Source of the DNA: Rhodospirillales bacterium
GTDB taxonomy: Bacteria > Pseudomonadota > Alphaproteobacteria > Rhodospirillales > JABHCV01
Length of the DNA: 15,385 nt
NCBI GenBank assembly: GCA_016776705.1
Contig: JADHSW010000051.1
Span: 1 to 15,385, forward strand
Reading direction: 5' to 3'
The position numbers were made by a program, and so were the translations under genes. Every line of letters starts with the position of its first letter. Positions within the stretch are counted from its first letter, which is position 1. The notes beneath the pieces are model-generated. The model had not been told where the DNA came from. It did no database searches and saw nothing but the letters and a program-made list of their open reading frames with translations. This document shows positions 1 to 6,242 of the stretch, piece after piece.

Positions 1-745
1 GGGTATCAGGGTCAAGGCCACGGAAATTATCAAGACTGCCAAGGAAATTTTCCAACGGGTTCTGCACGGGGAACTGTGGAAAAACGCTGACGTTCGGTGT
101 GATCTTTGGCAAAATCTGGTCACCCGAAATCAGCACATGCGGGTCGGCGCAATAAAGGCAGGCGTGTTCCGGGGAATGGCCGGTTCCGACGACAATTCGC
201 CAATCTCGCCCACCAATGTCGATGACATCCCCGTCAGCGATTTTACGGTAGCTTTCAGGGATAAATGAGACCCGCCGGGGGTATGGATTTTGGCGGTTTT
301 TGACTTCTTCCATCAATTCGTCATTGAAACCGGCGGCACGATAAAAAACCAGGGCGCGCTCTACATGATCCGGACCGGTGTCCCGGTAAAGGCCACTGGC
401 GGTGTTCCATTCTTTCTCGGTTGCCCACATCTCAACATCAAATTTTTCGGTCAGCCAGCCGGCCAGCCCCATATGATCGGGATGGAAATGAGTGACGATG
501 ATCCGCTTTACAGGGCGGCCGGCAAGGGGACCTTTAAACAGGTCTTCCCACACGGCCCGGATTTCATCGCGGTTGATGCCCGTGTCGACCAGCGTCCATC
601 CATCGCCATCTTCAAGTGCCCAAAGATTGATGTGGTTCAAGGCAAATGGCAGCGGCATACGCAACCAGTAAACGCCAGGGGAAACTTCTTTCAGGACGCC
701 CGGTTCGATAATGTCACCGGCGACGTTTAACAGGGGATCAGCCAC
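1..745 (-). CDS. MBL-fold metallo-hydrolase (GloB-like), 3'-truncated by window edge
   Basis: The reverse strand encodes a metallo-beta-lactamase-fold protein, of which 248 codons are visible. The C-terminus lies beyond the window. The zinc-binding signature THFHPDHMG is at about residues 85-93 (His86, His88, Asp90, His91). A second-shell histidine sits in GTGHSPEH (His190), and a metal-bridging aspartate in ISGDQ (Asp209). This arrangement is typical of glyoxalase-II-like and related MBL hydrolases acting on thioesters or other esters; the substrate cannot be read from the sequence. The GTG start at 745 is supported by a GAGGA ribosome-binding site 8 nt upstream and by an in-frame TGA a few codons upstream, which excludes a longer protein. 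It follows the S41 protease gene on the same strand after 75 bp that contain an inverted repeat. Confidence 0.85.
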   Translation of the reverse strand, partial: MADPLLNVAGDIIEPGVLKEVSPGVYWLRMPLPFALNHINLWALEDGDGWTLVDTGINRDEIRAVWEDLFKGPLAGRPVKRIIVTHFHPDHMGLAGWLTEKFDVEMWATEKEWNTASGLYRDTGPDHVERALVFYRAAGFNDELMEEVKNRQNPYPRRVSFIPESYRKIADGDVIDIGGRDWRIVVGTGHSPEHACLYCADPHVLISGDQILPKITPNVSVFPQFPVQNPLENFLGSLDNFRGLDPDT

Positions 746-768
746 AGATTTGGTCCTCGTTCAGATAC

Positions 769-806
769 ACTCGCCCCCTCCTCTACTTCATTCCGACGGG
801 GCGAGT
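769..806 (-). terminator. Intercistronic inverted repeat (possible weak terminator)
   Basis: A perfect 9-bp inverted repeat, ACTCGCCCC (769-777) and GGGGCGAGT (798-806), has a 20-nt loop. It lies between the protease stop codon (821) and the ribosome-binding site of the MBL hydrolase gene. The stem is GC-rich, but no run of U follows it in the direction of transcription. It may therefore be a factor-dependent or leaky terminator, or an mRNA-processing hairpin, rather than a strong intrinsic terminator. Confidence 0.4.
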
Positions 807-820
807 CGATGTGTTTGAGC

Positions 821-2383
821 CTACATGGCTGGTGATTGCTTTACCGATGCCAGGAAATTCGCCTGCGAACCAGCGTGGATCAATGCAAGGGCACAGCCCA
901 GGGCGCGATCGTCATTCTCACCAACGGGTTGGCAGTTCTCTTCGGGCAGGCTTGGATGGGCGTTTTCCGACTCGTTGCCGATGGCCGAAAGCGCGCCGGG
1001 TAAATCGGCTTCCCGCCTGCGCACGGCTTTTTGCGTTTCAGCCTCGCCTTCCTTTGCGTCGCTTTCAGTTTTGGCAGCCTGTTCCGGGGCTTCTTTAACA
1101 GGCATGGGGATAATTTCGATATCAGGGGTGATGCCTCTTGCCTGAATGGCGCGACCGGACGGAGAATAATAAAGCTGTGTCGTCAGCCGCAAAGCGCCTT
1201 CCTGTGGAAGTGGGGTTATGGTTTGCACGGACCCTTTACCGAAAGACCTTTGCCCCATAATGATGGCGCGGTGGTGATCCTGCAGGGCGCCAGCGACAAT
1301 TTCAGACGCGGAAGCCGACCCCGGATTGATCAGCACAACCACCGGCAGTCCGTGCGCAAGGTCGCCGCTTTCCGCCTCGAAAATTCGTTGGCTTCCCGCC
1401 CTGCGACCACGCACGGAGACAATGATCCCCTGTTCAAGAAAAGCATCTGACAGGGTTAACGACTGGTGCAAAAGGCCACCGGGATTGTTCCTCAGATCAA
1501 GAACAATTCCTGCCAGCCTGCTGCCCAGCTGGTCCTGAATATCCTTCATGGCGGCATCAATCCCCGGGGCAACTTTTTCAGAAAAACTGACGACGCGAAT
1601 GTAGCCAATATCCTCTTCCACACGCCAGCGTACGGAACGCACCTTGATAACCGCGCGGCGAATTTCAACATCAAACGGGTGCTTCTCACCGCGATTGACT
1701 GTCAAACGGATAATCGATTCTGGCTTGCCACGCATCAAGCGGACAGCCTGCATCAAGGTCTTGCCTTTGATAGCTTCTCCATCCAGATGGGAAATCAGAT
1801 CACCGGGTAAAATACCGGCGCGGAATGCAGGGGTTCCCTCAATCGGCGAGACAACCTTGACAAAATCGCCTTCCATGGTGACCTCGATACCAAGGCCGCC
1901 AAACTCTCCCCGATTGGAAACTTTCATCTCCCTCAATTCGCCGGGATTGAGATAACTGGAATGGGGGTCCAGGGACGTCATCATTTCGTCCAGCGCCGCT
2001 TCAATCAGAACATCCGGTTCAACACCACCGGATACGGGTTTGGGGTCGCTCTCTTCAATCCCCCGAATGGCGGCATCGATCAGTTCGGCTTCGGGAACAT
2101 CACGAACATAATCGAAACGCACCCGCATAAAGGCGTCGCGGAAATGCTCCAGATTTCGGACCCGCGAAGCCTTGTTGGAGGCATATTTGTTATACACATC
2201 CTCGAAACGATCCAGTTCCAGACGGGCATCCTGGCCCAGCCGCGCGCTTTCATCGCCATCGACAAGAAAGTCGACGGATTGAGTAACCGCATTGCAACTG
2301 CTCAAGGAAGGCGCCAACGAGGCACCGACGGCTAGTCCGATCACGACAACAAGCAAACGGATGGGGCGTCTCCAATTTAACAT
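821..2383 (-). CDS. ctpA: S41 family C-terminal processing protease (CtpA-like), probable lipoprotein
   Basis: A 520-residue serine protease of the C-terminal processing peptidase family, acting in the periplasm. The N-terminus has a basic stretch, a hydrophobic segment and a lipobox-like LSSC (Cys30), so the protein is probably a membrane-anchored lipoprotein. A PDZ domain follows at about residues 158-243 (GGLGIEV ... GDLISHLDGE). The protease domain then carries the catalytic Ser358 in GSASASEI and Lys383 in SFGKGSVQ, 25 residues apart as in the characterised D1-processing protease. The C-terminal 90 or so residues are a charged, low-complexity tail rich in Glu and Ala. An in-frame extension to 2524 exists but would overlap the upstream DHH gene, so I chose ATG 2383, although its ribosome-binding site is weak. 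Start confidence is moderate; family assignment is firm. The symbol is by family resemblance. Confidence 0.9.
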   Translation of the reverse strand: MLNWRRPIRLLVVVIGLAVGASLAPSLSSCNAVTQSVDFLVDGDESARLGQDARLELDRFEDVYNKYASNKASRVRNLEHFRDAFMRVRFDYVRDVPEAELIDAAIRGIEESDPKPVSGGVEPDVLIEAALDEMMTSLDPHSSYLNPGELREMKVSNRGEFGGLGIEVTMEGDFVKVVSPIEGTPAFRAGILPGDLISHLDGEAIKGKTLMQAVRLMRGKPESIIRLTVNRGEKHPFDVEIRRAVIKVRSVRWRVEEDIGYIRVVSFSEKVAPGIDAAMKDIQDQLGSRLAGIVLDLRNNPGGLLHQSLTLSDAFLEQGIIVSVRGRRAGSQRIFEAESGDLAHGLPVVVLINPGSASASEIVAGALQDHHRAIIMGQRSFGKGSVQTITPLPQEGALRLTTQLYYSPSGRAIQARGITPDIEIIPMPVKEAPEQAAKTESDAKEGEAETQKAVRRREADLPGALSAIGNESENAHPSLPEENCQPVGENDDRALGCALALIHAGSQANFLASVKQSPAM

Positions 2384-2423
2384 CAAAGTATTGTCTTCTA
2401 CGTGTTCGTCTTCCGGGCCAAGG

Positions 2424-3353
2424 TCAGCCGTCGGAGGTAATTTTCTGAACCAATTCGTCCAGGACCTTGTCGGCTTCGTCATTGTCAACCTGACATGTAC
2501 CGGCATTGGCGTGACCACCACCACCGTATTTCAACATCAATTCACCAATATTGGTATTCGATGTCCGGTTAACAATCGATTTACCGACCGCATAAACCGT
2601 GTTCAGGCGGTTAAGCCCCCAAATCGCATGAATGGAAATATTGGTGTCGGGGAACATGGCGTAAAGAATGAAACGGTTGGTCGCATAGATCATGTCTTCA
2701 TAGCGCAGATCCAGAACAGCCAAATTTCCGTGCATCTTGGTGCAACGCTTAATTTGCTCTTTTGCGGGGGCCAAATGTTCCATGTACAAATCGACACGTT
2801 CCTTAACATCCGGCAAGTCCAGGATCTCTTTCACCGTATGGTCGCTGCAATAATCAATCAATTCCATCATCAACTGGTAATTGGAAACACTGAAATCCCG
2901 GTAACGGCCAAGCCCTGTTCGGGCATCCATGATGTAGTTGAGAAGCACCCAGTCTTGCGGATTCAGGATTTCATCAATGCTGAACTGGGCCGAATCACTT
3001 TTATCAACCGCATCCATCATCTCGTCTGAAATGTTTGGAAACTTGTCCTTGCCGTAATAATTGAACACTACCCTGGCAGCGGATGGAGCATCCGGATCGA
3101 TAATGTGGTTGTCTGCCTTTTCATCAAGACGAACGGTTTCACTTTCATGATGATCGAAAGCCAGATGCACGCCTTTTACGTAGGGCAAGTTGGTCGTGAT
3201 ATCATTTTCAGAAACCAGAATAGTGCCATCCTGCATATCCTTCGGATGCACGAACTTGATATCTTCAATCATATTCATTGATTTTAACAGGACCGCACAA
3301 GCCAGACCGTCAAAGTCGCTGCGCGTTACCAGTCGAAATTTATTCTCACTCAT
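2424..3353 (-). CDS. DHH/DHHA1 family phosphoesterase (exopolyphosphatase-like)
   Basis: A 309-residue cytoplasmic protein with the layout of the DHH phosphoesterase superfamily. An N-terminal motif, TRSDFDGLA (Asp13, Asp15), is followed by the name-giving DHH triad at residues 67-69 (AFDHHES) and DPDAPSAARV at 86-95. A C-terminal DHHA1-type substrate-binding motif, GGGGHANAGTC, is at 277-287. Members hydrolyse phosphodiester or phosphoanhydride bonds in small nucleotides (pApA, c-di-AMP products), oligoribonucleotides or polyphosphate with Mn2+. Which of these applies here cannot be decided from the motifs. ATG 3353 has a good AGGGGAAG ribosome-binding site. The stop codon is 40 bp before the protease start on the same strand, so the two genes are probably co-transcribed. 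Confidence 0.88.
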   Translation of the reverse strand: MSENKFRLVTRSDFDGLACAVLLKSMNMIEDIKFVHPKDMQDGTILVSENDITTNLPYVKGVHLAFDHHESETVRLDEKADNHIIDPDAPSAARVVFNYYGKDKFPNISDEMMDAVDKSDSAQFSIDEILNPQDWVLLNYIMDARTGLGRYRDFSVSNYQLMMELIDYCSDHTVKEILDLPDVKERVDLYMEHLAPAKEQIKRCTKMHGNLAVLDLRYEDMIYATNRFILYAMFPDTNISIHAIWGLNRLNTVYAVGKSIVNRTSNTNIGELMLKYGGGGHANAGTCQVDNDEADKVLDELVQKITSDG

Positions 3354-3375
3354 GAACTTCCCCTATGCATGACGC

Positions 3376-3429
3376 CTTGATTCCCTTTACTCACGCTTGC
3401 CAGCGCAGCGCGGCATCCCGGGAATCAGG
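3376..3429. repeat. 8- to 10-bp inverted repeat between cox15 and the DHH gene
   Basis: TGATTCCC (3378-3385) and GGGAATCA (3420-3427) form a perfect 8-bp inverted repeat. It extends to 10 bp if a T-G wobble (3377/3428) and a C-G pair (3376/3429) are counted. The 34-nt interior is GC-rich and contains GCGC-AGCGC self-complementarity. It lies in the 5' leader of the DHH gene, downstream of cox15 on the minus strand. It could be the end-of-message structure for the cox15 operon or a leader hairpin. No U-tract is present. Confidence 0.35.
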
Positions 3430-3451
3430 ATTCTGTCTATTCTAACCAGAT

Positions 3452-3479
3452 ACATTATGGCGTATCACCGGGCTGTCAA
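3452..3479 (-). promoter_or_regulatory. Candidate sigma70-type promoter for the DHH-ctpA unit
   Basis: Read on the minus strand, a perfect TTGACA -35 box (3474-3479) is followed after 16 nt by TAATGT (3452-3457) as a weak -10 box. A 5-bp dyad, GATAC (3449-3453) and GTATC (3462-3466), overlaps the -10 and the spacer and could be an operator. The site is about 100 nt upstream of the DHH start codon and just beyond the cox15 stop, which is where a promoter would be expected. The -35 is convincing; the -10 matches only three of six consensus positions. Confidence 0.4.
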
Positions 3480-3501
3480 CAATATCAACCCGCTATGACG
3501 A

Positions 3502-4557
3502 TTATTTTCTTTTATCGGCCCTGAAAAACTCATTTACAGTCCAAAGCGCGATTATGAACACAACAACAGCCCCTGCCTGATGCGCTGCTGCCAGTGGCAC
3601 CGGGATCACCAGCAACAGGGTGGAAATACCAAGCCCCAACTGAATCAGCACAACACCCCCAAGACAATTGACGGCCAGCCTTGCACGCGGCGCCAAATCC
3701 GCCTTGCGGGTTTTCAACCACAAAATGGCAACCAACACGAACAGGCCTTCCGCCAGCAGGCGGTGGTTAAACTGCACACTGGTAATGTCCTCGAACAGAT
3801 TCAAATAAACCGGCGAGAGCTGATACAGACCTGGCGGGAAAAACGCCCCGTCCATCAATGGGAAGGTGTTATAGGCGAAGCCCGCATCCAGACCAGCGAC
3901 AAAGCCACCGGACAAGGCGGTGATGAAAGACCAAAACCAGACAAAGAGTGCGAATCCTTTAAGGGGCGTCGCCCCTGCATTTTCAGGATGCCTGGGAAAC
4001 AACAGGCCGAGCGCAAACCATTCAACATAACCGATAATGATCAGCGCCAGCGAGAAATGGGCGGTCAGGCGATATTGACTGACGTCGGGACGGTCGACCA
4101 GACCGCTTTTCACCATGTACCAGCCCATCAGGCCCTGCAACCCGCCCAGGATGAACATCAATATCAACTTGGGCGTCATGTCGCGGCTGACCCAGCCACG
4201 AATCAGGAAAAACATAAAAGGCAGGAAGAATGCGAGGCCAATAATTCGCCCCCACAAGCGGTGCAGAAATTCAAACCAGAAAATGGATTTAAAACCATCC
4301 AGTTCCATATGCTTGTTGACCTTCTGGAATTCAGGCGAAAGCTTGTACTTCTCGAATACCTCCATCCAGGCGGCTTCGTTTAAGGGCGGCAACCAGCCGG
4401 TAACCGGTTTCCATTCAACCATGGAAAGGCCTGAATGGGTCAGGCGGGTGACCCCACCCAGCACGACCATGGCGAAAACCATGGCGATTACGATAAAGAG
4501 CCAGATCGCCAAAATCACATGACGGCGGCGCAACTCAGCAGGCGAGAGCACGTTCAT
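3502..4557 (-). CDS. cox15: Heme A synthase (Cox15/CtaA family)
   Basis: A 351-residue polytopic membrane protein of the COX15/CtaA family, which oxidises heme O to heme A for aa3-type cytochrome oxidase. About eight hydrophobic helices are visible. The four conserved heme-ligand histidines appear as FLHRLWGR (His99), TAHFSLAL (His167), FNHRLLAE (His265) and AAHQAGAV (His326). The loop motif RLTHSGLSMVEWKP (His41) is also typical, and the glutamate in WFEFLHR next to His99 matches the conserved acidic residue. The ATG at 4557 is preferred over the longer in-frame start at 4590. It lies 2 nt after the stop of the upstream small gene and has a GGGGA ribosome-binding sequence 9-10 nt upstream. 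The gene is the last of a tight three-gene unit. Its presence indicates aerobic respiration with a heme-A oxidase. Confidence 0.95.
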   Translation of the reverse strand: MNVLSPAELRRRHVILAIWLFIVIAMVFAMVVLGGVTRLTHSGLSMVEWKPVTGWLPPLNEAAWMEVFEKYKLSPEFQKVNKHMELDGFKSIFWFEFLHRLWGRIIGLAFFLPFMFFLIRGWVSRDMTPKLILMFILGGLQGLMGWYMVKSGLVDRPDVSQYRLTAHFSLALIIIGYVEWFALGLLFPRHPENAGATPLKGFALFVWFWSFITALSGGFVAGLDAGFAYNTFPLMDGAFFPPGLYQLSPVYLNLFEDITSVQFNHRLLAEGLFVLVAILWLKTRKADLAPRARLAVNCLGGVVLIQLGLGISTLLLVIPVPLAAAHQAGAVVVFIIALWTVNEFFRADKRK

Positions 4558-4559
4558 GG

Positions 4560-4781
4560 TCAGGATTCCCCGACATTTGCGGCCAACCAATTCGTGAGCG
4601 AGCCGTTTAAGTGTTTAAGGGTCTGGGGATCGAGTTCAAGATCGGTAAAACGCATTCCTTCCTTGATCCTTAGGCGCAACATCTTCATGCCGCCTTCGTA
4701 AGCGATTTCCTGTAGTGTTATTGTCTTGTTCCATGGAGCATTGATGATTTCCAGGTCGGATATGGATTCCTGAGCACTCAA
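4560..4781 (-). CDS. Conserved-looking small protein of unknown function (about 73 aa)
   Basis: A small hydrophilic protein that I do not recognise with certainty. The middle section, TITLQEIAYEGGMKMLRLRI followed by a FTDLELDP segment, looks like a compact beta-rich domain. I see no signal peptide, membrane segment, cysteine or metal-binding motif. No ATG occurs before residue 32. The TTG at 4781 is supported by an AGGAG ribosome-binding site about 9 nt upstream, which overlaps the stop codon (TAG) of the dioxygenase gene. The gene's own stop is 2 nt before the cox15 ATG. This double coupling is the main reason to call it real. Similar-sized proteins of unknown function occur in Alphaproteobacteria, but I cannot assign a named family. 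A role alongside heme A synthesis or the dioxygenase is only a guess from position. Confidence 0.72.
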   Translation of the reverse strand: MSAQESISDLEIINAPWNKTITLQEIAYEGGMKMLRLRIKEGMRFTDLELDPQTLKHLNGSLTNWLAANVGES

Positions 4782-4793
4782 AGTCGCTTTCTC

Positions 4794-5726
4794 CTACTTG
4801 GCGGCAATACGATCAAAATACCGCGCCCTTAAAAACAGCCGTTGCTGTTTATCATCATCGTCAAAGGCACCCCGGTTGTGGAGCACATTGTTACACAATA
4901 CCCCTTCACCTGCCGCCATTCGATGCCTGAAAATATAGGGGCTGTCACCCTTTAATAAATCCGACAAAAAGGCAACGGCAGCCTTTGTCAGGGCATCGTC
5001 GCGCCATTCGATTGAACGCGTGCGGGCGGTATAGCGCATATGTAATGCCCCGTCATCGCCTGAGCAGGAAAAAACCGGCCCTGATTGAGCCTTGCGAACT
5101 TCTCCTCCCTCGCCCTCATCGTTAGCCGGTATCAACATGGCGTTTGGGTGCATCAGGGCGCGGATATAGTCGGGATTTTCCTCACGCATCAGGATATAGG
5201 TTATTTCCGGGTCCATCAGGGCGTTCATGCCACCTTCCCTCGCAGGACTGATGCAATGCAGGATCATTCCCCTGATCTGATTCTGGGGTTCATTGTAATA
5301 TCCGTCCGTATGCCAACTGATCGCCCGGTTGGTATAGGGTATGTAGCGGCCCCTGCGCCCACCATCAGCCACCGACAAAGGCGTGATGGCGTCTTCATCC
5401 GCACACAGATTGGCGTCCAGCCGCCTGAGCCCGAACCGAACCCCCAGGGAGCGGAGCGCTTCCTTGGCCAAAGCCTCGTCCCCTCCCTCTCTATCCGGGC
5501 ACATATAAAGAGCCATGTTTGTTTTTTGGATGCACTCTTTCAGGGCCGCCAGTTCGCATTCATGGGGATTTTGAAAGTCTGACAGTTCGACAAGCAGCGA
5601 CTCGACGCTTTTGGGGTATCCCTCGAGCTTGTTATCGCGCCACCGTTCGTAGGCGTCAGGGCTGCTCAAATCGAAGGAATCGTTGCCGGTTGATGGGGTG
5701 TTCACGAATATTTCTTTCAGTTTCAT
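4794..5726 (-). CDS. TauD/TfdA-like Fe(II)/2-oxoglutarate-dependent dioxygenase
   Basis: A 310-residue cytoplasmic protein with the double-stranded beta-helix signature of the TauD/TfdA (clavaminate synthase-like) superfamily. The iron triad is visible as HTD in ISWHTDGYYN (His139, Asp141) and the distal histidine in NNVLHNRGAF (His283). The arginines in LFLRAR (Arg300/Arg302) are candidates for 2-oxoglutarate binding. Family members hydroxylate taurine, alkylsulfonates, sulfate esters, carnitine precursors or other small molecules; the substrate is not readable here. ATG 5726 lacks an obvious ribosome-binding site. A TTG five codons upstream (5741) is a possible alternative start. The stop codon overlaps the ribosome-binding site of the next gene. 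The gene is divergent from dsrA, so the intergenic region may serve both. A link to organosulfur supply for the Dsr pathway is an inference from position only. Confidence 0.82.
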   Translation of the reverse strand: MKLKEIFVNTPSTGNDSFDLSSPDAYERWRDNKLEGYPKSVESLLVELSDFQNPHECELAALKECIQKTNMALYMCPDREGGDEALAKEALRSLGVRFGLRRLDANLCADEDAITPLSVADGGRRGRYIPYTNRAISWHTDGYYNEPQNQIRGMILHCISPAREGGMNALMDPEITYILMREENPDYIRALMHPNAMLIPANDEGEGGEVRKAQSGPVFSCSGDDGALHMRYTARTRSIEWRDDALTKAAVAFLSDLLKGDSPYIFRHRMAAGEGVLCNNVLHNRGAFDDDDKQQRLFLRARYFDRIAAK

Positions 5727-5786
5727 GTCGTTTTTAAACAATAATTCTTCACGCGCCCTTGCTCATCCATGTCGGATTACGGCTTA

Positions 5787-5839
5787 AATTAGCAAAAAAA
5801 ACGGCAGAAAATAAAGGCATGTGAGGATAATTAGCAAAA
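5787..5839. repeat. 11-bp direct repeat, 42 bp apart
   Basis: AATTAGCAAAA occurs at 5787-5797 and again at 5829-5839. The two copies start exactly 42 bp apart, about four turns of B-DNA, so a protein bound at both would sit on the same helix face. They lie 61 and 103 bp upstream of the dioxygenase ATG. On the minus strand each contains TTGCTA, a -35-like sequence. Confidence 0.55.
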
Positions 5840-5861
5840 GCTCATTTTTATTTAAGAAAGC

Positions 5862-5899
5862 TATGGATTCCTCAATCCATATTAGATTATATTAATATA
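5862..5899. repeat. Inverted repeat followed by a 12-bp palindrome in the AT-rich region
   Basis: TATGGATT (5862-5869) and AATCCATA (5874-5881) form a perfect 8-bp inverted repeat with a 4-nt CCTC loop. Six bases further on, TATATTAATATA (5888-5899) is a perfect 12-bp palindrome. Together they look like operator and melting sequences of a promoter region. A transcription terminator is unlikely because the site lies between divergently read genes. Confidence 0.5.
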
Positions 5900-5922
5900 C
5901 AAGATTACAAGCGGAACAGCCA

Positions 5923-5966
5923 CCGACCGGCTAACCGTAAAAAACAATAACAAGGTCGGAATACGG
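5923..5966 (+). other. Possible RNA pseudoknot in the dsrA leader
   Basis: Two complementary pairs are interleaved. CCGACC (5923-5928) pairs with GGTCGG (5954-5959), and CCGTA (5935-5939) pairs with TACGG (5962-5966). If both form in the transcript, the topology is that of an H-type pseudoknot with loops of 6, 14 and 2 nt. The pairs are short enough to occur by chance, and transcription from upstream of 5923 is not demonstrated. Confidence 0.22.
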
Positions 5967-6002
5967 ATAAACTTGGAGTGCGACGTCTAGGAGGATTGCC
6001 AG

Positions 6003-6026
6003 TTCCAGAGCCGAACAGGTCTGGAA
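6003..6026. promoter_or_regulatory. Operator-like dyad TTCCAGA-N10-TCTGGAA
   Basis: A perfect 7-bp inverted repeat, TTCCAGA (6003-6009) and TCTGGAA (6020-6026), has a 10-nt centre, giving a 24-bp symmetrical element about 220 bp upstream of the dsrA ATG. The arm-to-arm spacing of 17 bp fits a dimeric DNA-binding regulator, but a hairpin in the leader RNA is equally possible. No known consensus was recognised. Confidence 0.4.
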
Positions 6027-6094
6027 TTTAAGAAACTGTAACACCGTTTTAGCTTTTTCCAACGACCCGGCTGCCGCCAGGGATTGAGGAGCGG

Positions 6095-6107
6095 CCCGGG
6101 AACCGGG
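6095..6107 (+). other. Short GC hairpin in the dsrA leader
   Basis: CCCGG (6095-6099), GAA, CCGGG (6103-6107) makes a compact 5-bp GC stem with a 3-nt loop. It lies upstream of the possible leader ORF and has no following U-tract. Confidence 0.35.
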
Positions 6108-6138
6108 ACAAAGAGTGCTCAGGGAAAAGGTGGGGAAA

Positions 6139-6207
6139 ATGGTGGCGCTTTCTGGCCCATCCCCAATGAGAAACGCTTCTTCTGGCTTCCTGCGTGGCAG
6201 GTGGTAA
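6139..6207 (+). CDS. Possible 22-codon leader ORF upstream of dsrA
   Basis: ATG 6139 opens a 22-codon frame ending in TAA at 6205-6207, 35 nt before the dsrA start. It is preceded by the purine-rich AAGGTGGGGAAA, which resembles a ribosome-binding site. The peptide begins MVALSGPSPMRN and is rich in Ser, Gly and Arg, with no run of a single amino acid and no cysteine. Its ribosome-binding sequence is part of a bulged inverted repeat (TGGGGA at 6131-6136, TCCCCA at 6160-6165), and CCTGC-GTG-GCAGG (6189-6201) forms a second small hairpin within it. This could be a translated leader controlling dsrA, or a chance frame. Confidence 0.22.
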   Translation: MVALSGPSPMRNASSGFLRGRW

Positions 6208-6242
6208 GGGAAAGCATAACGAAATTCGTGGAGGAAATTCAC

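Larger units (their letters stand above)
5727..6242. promoter_or_regulatory. Divergent intergenic region between the dioxygenase gene and dsrA
   Basis: This 516-bp region has no convincing long gene. The half nearest the dioxygenase gene (about 5780-5920) is strongly AT-rich and holds a direct repeat, a short inverted repeat and a 12-bp palindrome, so it is the likeliest site for promoters and regulator binding. The half nearest dsrA (about 5920-6242) is GC-richer and looks like a transcribed leader with several possible stem-loops. I could not identify a clean -35/-10 pair for dsrA. On the minus strand, TTGCTA and TTTATT (spacing 16) just beside one copy of the direct repeat are a weak promoter candidate for the dioxygenase gene. 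The oxidation-related dsr operon is expected to be induced by reduced sulfur, but no known regulator site was recognised. Confidence 0.6.

Noticed and set aside
2384..2524. 47-codon N-terminal extension of the S41 protease
   Set aside because: It would overlap the end of the DHH gene and place a non-signal sequence before the lipoprotein-type signal peptide.
2292..3029. 245-codon plus-strand open frame across the DHH gene and the start of the protease gene
   Set aside because: It is opposite two well-supported genes and has no recognisable domain.
6084..6242. In-frame N-terminal extension of dsrA by 53 codons
   Set aside because: It starts at a TTG with no ribosome-binding site, does not resemble DsrA, and the ATG at 6243 has a strong GGAGG site and gives the usual family length.
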